The notes beneath the pieces were generated by a model, which saw only the letters and a program-made list of their open reading frames with translations, was not told the origin of the DNA and ran no database searches. Of a DNA stretch of 64,000 nt, positions 1 through 8,957 are shown piece by piece; within the stretch, counting starts at the first letter, position 1; each line of letters opens with the position of its first letter. The stretch comes from Nitrososphaerota archaeon (GTDB taxonomy: Archaea > Thermoproteota > Bathyarchaeia > Bathyarchaeales > Bathycorpusculaceae): NCBI GenBank assembly GCA_031274765.1, contig JAISPR010000153.1:1-64000 (forward strand). The letters are read 5' to 3'. Both the position numbers and the translations under genes were made by a program.

Positions 1-649
1 GCCTTTCCCAATATGAATGCGACGAAATCTGGACCTTTATTAAAAAAAAGAAAAGAAACTTGACAAATCAGGCAAAGATAAACCTGAATACGGTGACGCA
101 TACATCTATACCGCCGTAAAACGCCGCTCCTATTTGTTTTCTGCTTTTTCAGTGGGCAAATGGACCCAACAAACCTGCTTAAGTATGATTAAAAAATTTG
201 CCAAAGCTCTCAATTTGCCTTCTTTGCAGTGCCCTTTAGAATTATTTACGGATGGAAATGATGATTATACATATGTTTTGCCGCAATGTTTTGCCATAAA
301 TATGATTGATTATGGACAGTTGATTAAACTTAAGCAGAATGGGAGAATGGTGGGGAAGGAGAAGAGAATTATCTATGGAACACCGGCGTTAAAAGATATT
401 GAGACGACAGATGTGGAGAATTTTAATAGTATTTTGCGTGAGCGGTTGGGTCGGTTGGTTAGGAAGAGTAAGTGTTTTTCTAAGGTGAAGCGGCGTTTGG
501 TTTGTGCGGTTGAGTTGTTTCAGTTTTATTGGAATTTTATTAATGATTTTAAGGGTGGTTTTTCTCCGGGTCGGCTTGAGGGGTTGGTTGATCATTTGTG
601 GTCTTGGCATGAGTTCTTTTATTGTAGGGTGTTATCAAATCTAAATTAG
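1..649 (+). mobile_element. IS1-family insertion sequence, 3' part only
   Basis: The left end of the window cuts into this element, so its left inverted repeat is not visible. The coding part runs to the stop codon at 649. Without the left end I could not define the right inverted repeat or a target duplication, so the right boundary is approximate. The integrase and tRNA-Glu lie about 0.4-1.7 kb to the right, making this a mobile-element-rich corner. Confidence 0.75.
3..649 (+). CDS. IS1-family transposase, read through a -1 frameshift (5' partial)
   Basis: The protein moves and inserts the IS element. Two frames join to give one transposase. The first frame reads QYECDEIWTFIKKK at about 9-50. 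The second reads KKEKKLDKSGKDKPEYGDAY onward and continues to 649. The frames meet at a run of eight A followed by G (42-50), which fits the -1 slippage known for IS1 InsA-InsB fusion. Candidate DDE residues are the Asp of CDEIW, the Asp of ELFTDGNDDY and the Glu of TTDVENFNS. The C-terminal stretch SILRERLGRLVRKSKCFSK is typical of IS1 transposases. The ORF-track start (TTG at 134) is internal and is probably not a real start. The frameshift could instead be a disabling mutation. Confidence 0.75.
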
Positions 650-909
650 GACACTGCCTATGCTTCTTTTAGCCACATTTTTCGCCTCTAGAGGTATCAA
701 GGGGCAATTACCTGACATATAAAACCTACATAATTGTAGTTATTTAAACCCGAAAACGTTTTTTCATACTGATTTGATGTTTGCAGTAATTGAATTTTAT
801 AAAGTATTAACATACAACTATTAATATTGATATTAATGATGCTGTTTAACAAGTCAACCTAGTTTAGTCTCTTAAAAATTCAGACAGGGTTTATTTATGG
901 TGAACTGGT

Positions 910-1035
910 TTGACTGAGTATGTTCAAGTTGATAAAGAGATTTTAAAAGAGTTTTTAAAAGAAATAGGGGAATTGAAGAGACTTGTTAATGAACGATCTG
1001 TGGTTGGCCTTGAGATGCCATCAGAGACGAAATAG
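910..1035 (+). CDS. small coiled-coil-like protein (41 aa), unknown
   Basis: This ORF is too short for the supplied track. It starts with TTG (MTEYVQVDKEILKEFLKEIG) after a GGTGA motif about 7 bases upstream, and ends at TAG 1033-1035. The composition is charged and leucine-rich with a heptad-like pattern (EILKEFLKEIGELKRLV), suggesting one amphipathic helix. Its 3' end overlaps the 3' end of the convergent integrase gene by 50 bp. No family was recognised. It could be an accessory protein of the integrated element or a chance ORF. Confidence 0.35.
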   Translation: MTEYVQVDKEILKEFLKEIGELKRLVNERSVVGLEMPSETK

Positions 1036-2203
1036 CCTCTTCAAGCTTGTTTAGTCTGGTCTGTAATTCGACATTATTTTTTTCAAGCACTTTTTCTTTA
1101 TGTGTCTCTGCATTTTCCAAGTTTAATGCGGTTTCTTTGTCTATGATCAGGTTGCAGGTGGCGCATCTTATTTTGCCTATGGGGTTTTTGTTACCGCATC
1201 GGGGGCAGTCGATTAGTTTTGCTATGCCCGCGTTTTTTGTTGTGGTTTTTAGTCCGTGGAGTTCTAGTATGGCGTCTTCTAGGTCTCGTGCGGAGAAGTG
1301 TACATATCGGCTGGTCATTTTGCTGCCGTGGGTCCAGCCTGCGAATTGTTCGAGGCGGGATTCGGTGAAGACTTTGGCCATGGATGTTAGGCTGGTGTGG
1401 CGGTAGAGGTAGGGCCAGATGTCTTTTTTTATGTCTGCTTTTTGGGCTACTCTTTTGATTATCGCACGGAAGTGCCGGTAGCTTAAACGGTTTCCTAGGT
1501 GGTTGTTGTCTAGGGCGCACCATAGTGGTGCGTCTGGTTCGTTTTTGTTTGGGTGGTCTTCTATCCAGTCTAGGAGGGTTTTACAGGACATGACTAGAGG
1601 TATGCGTTTTATGCCTGTTTTTCCGTTTGCGGCTATGAGGCAGTATTCTTCTTTGAATATCACGCTGCTGATGGTCATGGTTAAGAGTTCGCCGGGTCGC
1701 AGGGCCGCTTCAAATAGTACATAGATCATTGCTCTATCTCGCTTGTTGGTGGTGGCTTTTATGATTTCGATGAATTCTTCGGGTGTGAGTAGGCTTTCGG
1801 GTGTTACTCGTGAGTCTTTTTCTTTTACGGCTAGGCTGATCCAGTTTATTTCTGGGGGTAGGGGGGTGCCTTTGGCGCAGCTTCCTGTTTTGGCGTATTG
1901 TATGAGTTTGCGCAGGACTAGTTTTTTGTCGCGTTTGGTCCAGGCTTTTTGTTTGTTGGTGTTTATGGCGGCGATGGCTGTTTCTACGTCTTGTTTGGTC
2001 ATTGTTTTGAGATCAACGTTTATCATGCGTAGTAGTACGGGCATGTGGGCGGAGTATTTGGTTACGCGGGCTATGGAGAGGCCTATGGCGCTTAGGTGGT
2101 CTATGAAACGTAGGGCAATTTCGCCGTTACGCATTGGTTTGATGTTGCGGCGGTGTCTTACAAGGCGTTGGTCGTAGTCATGGATTGGCTCATTGGTTTT
2201 CAT
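986..2203 (-). CDS. tyrosine recombinase / archaeal integrase with C-terminal zinc ribbon
   Basis: The enzyme catalyses site-specific DNA strand exchange for an integrated element. The N-terminal ~120 residues are a SAM-like core-binding domain. The catalytic domain follows, with an Arg in FEAALRPGELL, a Lys near GKTGIKRIPL, the box PYLYRHTSLT (Tyr where His is common) and the nucleophile in TSRYVHFS. The arrangement GWTHGS...RYVH is usual in archaeal integrases. After it comes a four-cysteine zinc ribbon (CPRCGNKN...CATC) and a short C-terminal coiled coil. Length 405 aa looks complete. The start codon lies about 60 bp from the tRNA-Glu 3' end, a classic integration layout. I saw no second copy of the tRNA end in this window. 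Confidence 0.88.
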   Translation of the reverse strand: MKTNEPIHDYDQRLVRHRRNIKPMRNGEIALRFIDHLSAIGLSIARVTKYSAHMPVLLRMINVDLKTMTKQDVETAIAAINTNKQKAWTKRDKKLVLRKLIQYAKTGSCAKGTPLPPEINWISLAVKEKDSRVTPESLLTPEEFIEIIKATTNKRDRAMIYVLFEAALRPGELLTMTISSVIFKEEYCLIAANGKTGIKRIPLVMSCKTLLDWIEDHPNKNEPDAPLWCALDNNHLGNRLSYRHFRAIIKRVAQKADIKKDIWPYLYRHTSLTSMAKVFTESRLEQFAGWTHGSKMTSRYVHFSARDLEDAILELHGLKTTTKNAGIAKLIDCPRCGNKNPIGKIRCATCNLIIDKETALNLENAETHKEKVLEKNNVELQTRLNKLEEAISSLMASQGQPQIVH

Positions 2204-2264
2204 GTTCTTAATAGTTTTTGGGAATTTTAAAACTTGAGGAAGAGCACCGGAAACAGAAGGATAG

Positions 2265-2339
2265 TGCTCTGGCCGGGATTCGAACCCGGGTCGCCGACTC
2301 GAGAGGCCGGCATACTTGACCGGACTATACTACCAGAGC
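2265..2339 (-). tRNA. tRNA-Glu (anticodon CTC)
   Basis: On the minus strand the acceptor stem is GCTCTGG/CCAGAGC with discriminator A. The anticodon stem CCGGC/GTCGG encloses the loop CTCTCGA, giving anticodon CTC. The T arm is CCGGG-TTCGAAT-CCCGG. There is no intron and no encoded CCA, as is usual in archaea. The adjacent integrase makes the 3' half of this tRNA a likely attachment site. Confidence 0.95.
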
Positions 2340-2482
2340 GCAGAGTTTAGGGTACATACACATTTCTCCTCTATTAATTTACCGTCCCCTTGTCAAGTAT
2401 CGAATGGGGATTATGTCGTTAAAATTGGGGCTAACAAAAAATAGAGTTAAAAATAATTAAAATTGGGGGGGATGAATTTGGG

Positions 2483-4120
2483 TTAGTCTTCGCCCATGCC
2501 GCCGGGTCCGCCTGCGGGTGCTTTGGGTGCTTTGGCTGTAATAACGTCATCAATGCGCAGTATGAGAGCGGCTGATTCGGAGGCTGATTTGATGGCTTGT
2601 TCTTTAACAAGAATTGGTTCGATGACACCGTTTTCTATACTGTCTTGGAGTTTGCCAGTGTAGACATTGAGACCTTTGAATTTACCTTCGTTTTTATCAT
2701 GTGTGCTACGAAGTTCGACAAGTATATCGATGGGTTCTAAGCCTGCATTTTCAGCTAGAGTCCGGGGGATAACTTCGACTGCATCTGCAAATGCTTCGAC
2801 TGCAAGTTGTTCGCGGCCGCCGACTTTGGTTGCGTATTTGCGGAGTTCTTTGGCGATTTCGATTTCGATTGCACCACCGCCTGGGACGATCTGATTGTCC
2901 TCTATTACGTCGGATACTACTGAGAGTGAATCAGTCATGGCACGTTCGGCTTCGTCAACTAATCGTTCAAGACCTGCGCGGATAAGGATTGCGACTGCAT
3001 GAGGATCTTTGCATTTTTCGACAAATATTAGTTTGTCATCGCCGATTTTGCGTTCTTCAACTATGCCTGCAAAGCCAAGGTCGTCTACTGCGAGGTCATC
3101 TAGATCGCTCACTATTCTGCCACTGGTTGCTCGGGCGAGTTTTTCCATGTCGGATTCTTTTACTCGTCGTGCAGCGATGATACCTTCTTTTGCGAGGAAA
3201 TGTTGGACCATGTCGTCGATGCCTTTTTGGCAGAAAATTACGGTTGCGCCTGAAGTTTTGAGTTTGGTGACCATGTCTTGTAGCATGGAGGTTTCTTGGT
3301 CAAGGAAGGCTTTCATTTGTGTTGGGTCTTTGATTCTAATTTCGGCTGAAATTTCGGTTTTTTCGATTTCTAGTGCTGAATCAAGGAGTGCGATTTTAGC
3401 GTTTTCTTTGCTTTTTGGCATGCCGGGGTTGACGATTTCTTTGTCTATGATTATTCCTTTGATAAGTTGAGTTTCAAGGAGACTTTTTCCGGTTTTTTTG
3501 ATGAGTTGGATATTGTCTATGTCAGCAATTGTTTTGTCTCCGCGTTGTTCAGTGATTTGTTTTACTGCGTCAATTGAGATTTCTGCTAGGTGATCGCGTG
3601 CTGAGCCAAGTGATTTGCTGCTCATGGCTGTTAGTGCGACTTTGAGGAGGACTTTTTTGTCGTTAATGTCTAGGGGTTGTGCTGTTTTGTTGATGACTTC
3701 GATGGCTTTTTGGCTTGCTTTGCGGAAACCGCTTACAAGAGTTGTGGGGTGGATGTTTTGTTCGAGAAGTTCTTCGGCTTTTTTGAGGAGTTCGCTTGAG
3801 AGCACGACTGCACTGGTGGTTCCGTCGCCGACCATGTCATCTTGGGTTTTGGCGATTTCGACCATCATTTTTGCTGCGGGGTGTTCTACGTCGATTTCTT
3901 TTAGGATTGCAGCACCATCGTTTGTGATGGTGATGTCGCCGAGGCTGTCGATAAGCATTTTGTCCATGCCCCGGGGTCCCAGAGTGGTTTTAAGCACTTC
4001 GCCGATGACTCGGGCAGCCATAATATTATTTCGTTGGGCTTCTTTGCCTCTGCTTCGGGTGGTTCCTTCTTTGAGGATGAGGACGGGTTGTCCTGAGCCT
4101 GTTGTTGTTAAATACGCCAT
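2483..4120 (-). CDS. ths: thermosome subunit (group II chaperonin)
   Basis: This is a subunit of the double-ring cytosolic chaperonin that folds proteins with ATP. The full length of 545 aa matches the family. The N-terminal ATP-binding motif TLGPRGMDKML, the nucleotide motif NDGAAILKE and the catalytic loop GDGTTSAVVL are all present. The C-terminal equatorial domain contains PGGGAIE. The tail ends GGPGGMGED, a glycine/methionine-rich tail typical of chaperonins. It is monocistronic here, with a TATA-like box about 58 bp upstream of the ATG. Other subunits, if any, lie elsewhere. Confidence 0.98.
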   Translation of the reverse strand: MAYLTTTGSGQPVLILKEGTTRSRGKEAQRNNIMAARVIGEVLKTTLGPRGMDKMLIDSLGDITITNDGAAILKEIDVEHPAAKMMVEIAKTQDDMVGDGTTSAVVLSSELLKKAEELLEQNIHPTTLVSGFRKASQKAIEVINKTAQPLDINDKKVLLKVALTAMSSKSLGSARDHLAEISIDAVKQITEQRGDKTIADIDNIQLIKKTGKSLLETQLIKGIIIDKEIVNPGMPKSKENAKIALLDSALEIEKTEISAEIRIKDPTQMKAFLDQETSMLQDMVTKLKTSGATVIFCQKGIDDMVQHFLAKEGIIAARRVKESDMEKLARATSGRIVSDLDDLAVDDLGFAGIVEERKIGDDKLIFVEKCKDPHAVAILIRAGLERLVDEAERAMTDSLSVVSDVIEDNQIVPGGGAIEIEIAKELRKYATKVGGREQLAVEAFADAVEVIPRTLAENAGLEPIDILVELRSTHDKNEGKFKGLNVYTGKLQDSIENGVIEPILVKEQAIKSASESAALILRIDDVITAKAPKAPAGGPGGMGED

Positions 4121-4177
4121 ATTGTTATCCCTACTTTAGTAGAATAGTCTATTTCAGAAATATGCAGAAAGTAAACG

Positions 4178-4187
4178 AAAATATAAA
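4178..4187 (-). promoter_or_regulatory. probable TATA box of the thermosome gene
   Basis: The minus strand reads TTTATATTTT here, about 58-67 bp upstream of the ths start. With the usual archaeal spacing, transcription would begin near 4153 and leave a leader of about 33 nt. This is inference from sequence only. Confidence 0.4.
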
Positions 4188-4467
4188 CGTTAAGGCTTCG
4201 CAGTGAGTCTTGCAGGTTTGATTAGGGTGTAGACTAAAATTTTTTGTTAAAATTGGGGTAAATTATTTGTTGGCCGCGAGCGGTGAGCGTGATTTTAGGG
4301 TGCATAGTTTTTTTCAAGTTATCATGAAAAGTTCTATTGCTATAACAGGAGGGTAGTGCAACAGCATTAACGGGTAATGTGGTGAGTGTATTGGAATGTG
4401 AGTGGTTTAGTCCATTGATAGTGCTCGGAATTTGGAGGTTATTTGGGTTATTTAGGTCTGTGTGGGA

Positions 4468-4570
4468 GACTGTCTGAAAACTAGAATTTTTTGTATTTTT
4501 GGTGTAAACGGACGGAGAAAAACAGTTCTTTTTTTGTTTTTCTGGGATTTTTGTTAGTTTTCGGACAGTC
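4468..4570 (+). repeat. 103-bp inverted-end repeat, family 1, copy A
   Basis: It begins GACTGTCTGAAAACTAG and ends GTTAGTTTTCGGACAGTC; these ends are imperfect inverted repeats of 17-18 bp. The interior (GGTGTAAACGGACGGAG, then T-rich) is shared with copies at 8958, 36309 and 53181 and, more weakly, 15520. There is no coding capacity. The G-rich flanks (tgtggga / ggggggtt) resemble those of other copies. Confidence 0.85.
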
Positions 4571-5191
4571 GGGGGGTTTGTGTGGTTATATTTGTGGTTA
4601 ATGTTAGGGGTTGTTTTTGTGGGGGATTTCTGTGTGGTTAAGTGTTTTGATAGAGAATTTAATTATATGGGTATATATTTTCATATTTTTGTTTATCAGT
4701 AAACAAAACTGTGAGGTTGTATTAGTATTTGTGGAATTTGTCGGTAATGATGAAGTAAATAATATTTTGGAGTGGTTGGGGGAGTTGGGGGTGTTGAAAA
4801 TGTTTGAACTCTAGTCGGAGATGGGTATGGAAATGATGGTGTATGGTTTAATTTTTGAACTCGGGTGTATGAACGTTTGTCATTTTTTGAGGTTATTTGT
4901 CGGGTATGTAAAAGTTGTAGGAGGTGGTTGTGTCTGGGCTGACTATAATTATTTGGTGTTATTAGTTCAGACTGCGATTATTCAACATAGCTGACAGCAT
5001 ACGCGTTTCATGATAAAAATATATGTGTATTAGGTGATTGTTTTTTGGTTAATAAATATATTTTTACAAATAAATCATTAATATAGATTGTAAAAAATTA
5101 ATTTTAATAATTTATTTGAGTTATATTTAACCAGTAAAGCTTTAATTTAAAGTTAACCTATGAATATCGGCACGAATTAGGTGAAAGGGGA
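4571..5191. other. gene-free G/T-rich to AT-rich intergenic stretch
   Basis: Together with 4121-4467 this is about 1 kb without a convincing gene. From 4571 to about 4960 the plus strand is strikingly G/T-rich with almost no C, and the ORF at 4611-4814 looks like a by-product of that skew. From about 5000 it becomes AT-rich and probably holds the promoter of the next gene, for example a TATATTTAA-like box near 5120. A GGTGA ribosome-binding site lies just before the ATG at 5192. Confidence 0.5.
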
Positions 5192-6658
5192 ATGCTTGAA
5201 AGACTGATAGAGAATCCGACATTAGGCAAATTTATTCTCGAGCGATTAAAAACAAACGCATTTGATTCTTTTGAAATTCCACTATCAAAAGCAATTGAAA
5301 ATCAAACAGGAGCCTTAACCCATAAATTTGAACATTTAGAAAAAACAACCATAGGCAAAAAACTGGGAATTCACAAAAAAACAGACCTCAAAGACCTGCC
5401 CTACACTGACTATGCTTTTTATGAACCCTTCTACGAAAACCCCACACAGGATGCTTTCATCTATCCACTTGAAGAATACGCAACACTCAAAACAAGCGGA
5501 ACCACAGGCAGAAACAAAACAATCCTAGTTCCACGCAGAGCCATGCAAAAAGCACTCAGAGAAACAGCACTCCCAGTAGTTTTCGCTCTATTCCACGACG
5601 ACAAAAAAATAACCCTACAATATGGAGATACATTCTATCTCAATATGGGACCAGCACCCTACATATCAGGCTCCATGTTCAACATGGGATCCAAAAATAA
5701 ACGAGCACCATTCCTAAAGCTAGTCCCAAATATCAACATCACATACAAAGAAAAAGTAGATTACTTCATTTTAAACCACAGAAAAATCGATGCCGCCTGG
5801 ATCATGGCCTCAACATTAATCACCCAAATAATGCCCAAATTAAAAGAACCTATAAATCTCAAAGGCATAATTGTAATGGATGACCTAATAGCCAAAACCC
5901 ACAAAGACGACATAGCAAAATTCACAGGAACCTCGCCCAAAACATGTTTTTCATCAACTGAAACTATCTCACCCACAATACCCTCAGTTCAACACTCCAT
6001 GGGTTTCATATTTGACCCACGACGGGGAATTTTTGAATTTACAACATGTGAAAATGAACAAATAGATAAAACAATTGGACTAGAACAAGTAGAAGTAGGA
6101 AAAGTATACCGCCTAATTTATACCGACCTGATAGGCGAAATAACAAGGTATGATACAGCCAATGCCTTTAAGTGCATAGCTAAGGGCGATAATATTATTA
6201 ACACTGATTATCCAGTGTTTGAATACAACTCAAGACTTGACTCCACCATCTCAATAATGAATTTCACCAGAATGGGGGAGGCAGAATTATTTGAGGCATT
6301 TCATATTCTTGGTCTGAATTTTGTTGATTTCACCACAAAACTCAACATGGAACAAGGCCGGGAATATCTATACATCTATGCAGAGGTAATTGATCAAAAT
6401 CAAAATCGGATAACAGAAGAAAATATTCACCGATATTTCTATGCAAAAAATCCGGATTATAAATTGCTTTCTGATTCGTTTACATATCGGCCGATTAGGC
6501 TAAGGTTTTTGCCACAAGGCACTTTTGTTAATTATCTTGAAAACAGAAAGGGTGCGTTTCCGAAAATATGTCGAATTGGTATAAGCGACTACGAATTAGA
6601 ACAATTATGTAGTTCCGCTGAAAACAATACGAATATTGGGAGTAAAACGCACACTTGA
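5192..6658 (+). CDS. GH3/PaaK-like adenylate-forming enzyme
   Basis: This is probably an acyl-adenylating enzyme that activates a carboxylic acid with ATP; the substrate is unknown. The phosphate-binding loop TLKTSGTTGRNK is at about residues 99-109. A second conserved region near residue 310, RLIYTDLIGEITRYDTANAF, resembles the GH3 motif in which a Tyr/Arg-rich segment precedes the C-terminal lid. The N-terminal part (TTIGKKLGI...LPYTDYAFYEPF) also fits GH3-like proteins. The 488-aa length is close to bacterial and archaeal members. The start is supported by AGGTGAAAGGGG. It overlaps the next gene by 4 bp, so the two are likely co-transcribed. A PaaK-type CoA ligase is the alternative. Confidence 0.65.
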   Translation: MLERLIENPTLGKFILERLKTNAFDSFEIPLSKAIENQTGALTHKFEHLEKTTIGKKLGIHKKTDLKDLPYTDYAFYEPFYENPTQDAFIYPLEEYATLKTSGTTGRNKTILVPRRAMQKALRETALPVVFALFHDDKKITLQYGDTFYLNMGPAPYISGSMFNMGSKNKRAPFLKLVPNINITYKEKVDYFILNHRKIDAAWIMASTLITQIMPKLKEPINLKGIIVMDDLIAKTHKDDIAKFTGTSPKTCFSSTETISPTIPSVQHSMGFIFDPRRGIFEFTTCENEQIDKTIGLEQVEVGKVYRLIYTDLIGEITRYDTANAFKCIAKGDNIINTDYPVFEYNSRLDSTISIMNFTRMGEAELFEAFHILGLNFVDFTTKLNMEQGREYLYIYAEVIDQNQNRITEENIHRYFYAKNPDYKLLSDSFTYRPIRLRFLPQGTFVNYLENRKGAFPKICRIGISDYELEQLCSSAENNTNIGSKTHT

Positions 6659-7806
6659 TAGATATAAATTTGATTTTTTTAATATTAAACGGTATTTTTA
6701 CAACCGTTTGCGGTTTGATAATTTCATATTATGTTATAAAAAAACGTGTTAGTGAAAGTGTTTTTCACTATACATGGGCAACAGGTTTTTTACTTTATGG
6801 GGTCGAAATATTTCTAAGAGCATCAAACTTGCATCTCAACATCATTTATTTGATATTTTTTAGCGCATTTATGCTATTTGTATACGGTGTTTGGAAACTA
6901 TGTAAAATTAAACAACTGATAATCGCGTTTAGCGTTGCACTACTATCACTTTCCATTATAGGGGTTATATCGTTTTCGGAATTGATTCCATGGTATCTTT
7001 TGCAATTTGTCAGCTACACTGTTTTGTTTTTGTTTGTAGCAATCCCCATATTTCTACATCGAATATTGTTTGGAAAAAGTGCGGACCGACTACTAATAGG
7101 CTGGATTTTACTCTACACCACAAACACGGCGCATCTTGTTTTGAACACTGGCTCAAGCTGGATTATTGATGCCTTTGCAGTTGTAGCAAAAATAATCATT
7201 CTATTTGGCGTTTTAGACTACGACTTTGTAGTCATAGCCGATAAAGCTCTGGTAAAAAGATTCCCTGCACCTGAGGCCGGCTATGAACCGGAAGGCAGGT
7301 TAATTTTACTAGTTTCATCAGAGAGTGCTAATGCCACAGTGAAAGAAACCAATTGGTTAAAGAAAAAAACCGCTGAAAACGTTAATGAAAAAGTTGAAAC
7401 TACCGTTTTTGTTTTTCAAGACGTGTTTCCATACAAAGAATTACGAGCCATTAAATGGATTAATCCAGAAAAAGTTTCAGTATATTTGTTTTCCTCAAGC
7501 GCTCAAAAAACAAAAGCAGAATTCATCGTGCTTCCCATGGGTTTAACCCAAATTGGAGCGGCTCTCTCGCAGGCAACATTACGGCACCAAAGAACAGAAA
7601 AATACTGTGATGTGATATTTTTGCATTTTTCATTGTTAATTCAGGTTTTTGGTTCAGATGCAGTTTATAATATGTTACTCAACAAGATGGGATACATAAG
7701 AGAAAATGGCATAAAGCTATATGCAGTCTTTTATCCAACAATGCACTCTGATCCAGCTACTGTTGCACTTTTTACTCGATTAGCAGATGAGATAATTAAG
7801 CTGTAA
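6655..7806 (+). CDS. membrane protein with a C-terminal DUF835-like domain
   Basis: The N-terminal ~195 residues form about six or seven hydrophobic helices (for example LIFLILNGIFTTVCGLIISYY and LLQFVSYTVLFLFVAIPIFL). A soluble domain of about 180 residues follows. Its end (IRENGIKLYAVFYPTMHS then LFTRLADEII) resembles DUF835 domains, which are degenerate RecA/KaiC-like folds in archaeal membrane sensors. The TTG start overlaps the stop of the upstream gene (TTGA). The 3' end overlaps that of the convergent KaiC-like gene by 11 bp. A signalling role is inference; the DUF835 match is moderate. Confidence 0.5.
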   Translation: MIDINLIFLILNGIFTTVCGLIISYYVIKKRVSESVFHYTWATGFLLYGVEIFLRASNLHLNIIYLIFFSAFMLFVYGVWKLCKIKQLIIAFSVALLSLSIIGVISFSELIPWYLLQFVSYTVLFLFVAIPIFLHRILFGKSADRLLIGWILLYTTNTAHLVLNTGSSWIIDAFAVVAKIIILFGVLDYDFVVIADKALVKRFPAPEAGYEPEGRLILLVSSESANATVKETNWLKKKTAENVNEKVETTVFVFQDVFPYKELRAIKWINPEKVSVYLFSSSAQKTKAEFIVLPMGLTQIGAALSQATLRHQRTEKYCDVIFLHFSLLIQVFGSDAVYNMLLNKMGYIRENGIKLYAVFYPTMHSDPATVALFTRLADEIIKL

Positions 7807-8521
7807 CAGGCTCGGTTGCATAGACAACAAAACCGTTATCAGAGATTTCGTATTTTCGCGGCTGATCATCATGTTTTATGCCGCGCATTTTTTCGATCCA
7901 TGCAGTTTTAGTTATGGTAAAATTATGCTGAGAATTGGAAAGGATAATTACTCCATCGGCAAGGTATTCTTCTACAAAGAAGCCTTCTTCTGCAGGGGAT
8001 GATGATTCAGAAGTTATCAAGGCAGTGCAGTTCATTTTGCGTAGGCCTTGCATTAATTCGAGTACTTCTAAGCGTTTGTCAGTGGGGAATCGTTGGTGGA
8101 TTATCGCGCTAGTGATTGAGTCTATGACTATTCGGTTAGCGCCTGAACTTGTGACTAGAATTTGTAGCTGGTCAACGGTATTGGAGATTAGAGGTTTTTG
8201 AATGTTTGAGGTTTTTATTTCTTCACCGAATTTGTATACCATTCTACTGCCGTCAAATAAGCCGATTAATTTTTCTTTTTCGTATTTTTCTAAATCAAAG
8301 CCCAGGTTAGCAGCTGTTCGGCGTATTGAGGCTACAGGTTCTTCGAGTGTGACATAAAGGCCTATTTCGCCTTTTTTTGCGCCGTCAAGAAGGTATTGTA
8401 GTGAAAAAATTGTTTTGCCGGCACCAGGTCCGCCTCGTAACAATATTACTCTGTTGGGGAGAAAACCCCCTTTTAACATTTCGTCGATACCCTTGACGCC
8501 TGTGGAGACTCTCGAGAACAT
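7796..8521 (-). CDS. KaiC-like RecA-superfamily ATPase
   Basis: This is a single-domain KaiC/RadA-type ATPase (241 aa). The Walker A motif GGPGAGKTIF is near residue 31 and the Walker B strand NRIVIDSIT near residue 128. The family opening STGVKGIDEMLKGGF is present, as is the glutamate pair in VTLEEPV. Archaeal stand-alone KaiC proteins often act in signalling with taxis or sensor proteins. It is convergent with the DUF835-like membrane protein and overlaps it by 11 bp, so the two may be functionally linked although oppositely transcribed. Confidence 0.9.
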   Translation of the reverse strand: MFSRVSTGVKGIDEMLKGGFLPNRVILLRGGPGAGKTIFSLQYLLDGAKKGEIGLYVTLEEPVASIRRTAANLGFDLEKYEKEKLIGLFDGSRMVYKFGEEIKTSNIQKPLISNTVDQLQILVTSSGANRIVIDSITSAIIHQRFPTDKRLEVLELMQGLRKMNCTALITSESSSPAEEGFFVEEYLADGVIILSNSQHNFTITKTAWIEKMRGIKHDDQPRKYEISDNGFVVYATEPVTA

Positions 8522-8750
8522 AACTATAGTAAGCTAGATGTTGGTTATAAATTGATTGTGTTTCAGTCGAATATGCATACAGAATCAACCGCATACAACA
8601 ATATAGTGTATGACAATTTATGCATCATAAACTACAAAACAAAATAGTTTTTTATGCATAAACAACTGAAAATAAAGTTTAACGCCACGTTTTTAAAGCA
8701 AGCAAGCATTGTACAAGAAACTCGAAAATTAACCCACCCCCAATATCCAG

Positions 8751-8860
8751 GTTTTCATTTTTTCCAAGTATACAGTTTGAACTACCAAAACACAAGACAT
8801 CCAGATTTTTCAAATCATATAAAACGCCTAAACTAGAAAAAGCATTCAAACTAAAAACTC
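8751..8860. repeat. ~110-bp repeat, family 3, copy 1
   Basis: The segment from GTTTTCATTTTTTCCAAG to CTAAAAACTC recurs in related form at 15663-15777, in the same orientation. Shared blocks include TTTTTCAAATCATA and CATTCAAACTAAAAA-type endings. The ORF at 8654-8836 spans it, but its sequence is not protein-like beyond the repeat and I do not call it. Both copies lie close to a family 1 element. Confidence 0.6.
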
Positions 8861-8957
8861 ACAACAATCAACCCACCAAAAACACCCCACCACACCACAT
8901 TAAACCCAACAAACCAAACACCCACCAAACCACCCAAAAAATAGCAAAACCCCAACA
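8861..8957. other. A/C-only low-complexity tract
   Basis: Nearly every base on the plus strand is A or C (cacccaccaaaccaccc and similar), the mirror of the G/T tract at 4571-4960. It joins the family 3 repeat to the family 1 repeat. No gene or RNA was recognised. The rest of the 8522-9134 gap holds the KaiC-like gene's upstream AT-rich region and the repeats listed separately. Confidence 0.45.

Noticed and set aside
4468-4570. Family 1 repeats as simple transcription terminators
   Set aside because: Copies have a fixed 103-bp length, conserved interior and both orientations, and one interrupts a transposase relic; a terminator alone would not explain this.
4611-4814. 67-aa plus-strand ORF
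   Set aside because: It sits in a G/T-only tract and gives a Val/Leu/Phe-rich sequence typical of skew, not of a protein.
8654-8836. 60-aa ORF on the plus strand
   Set aside because: It lies mostly in a non-coding repeat (family 3) whose other copy has no open frame.
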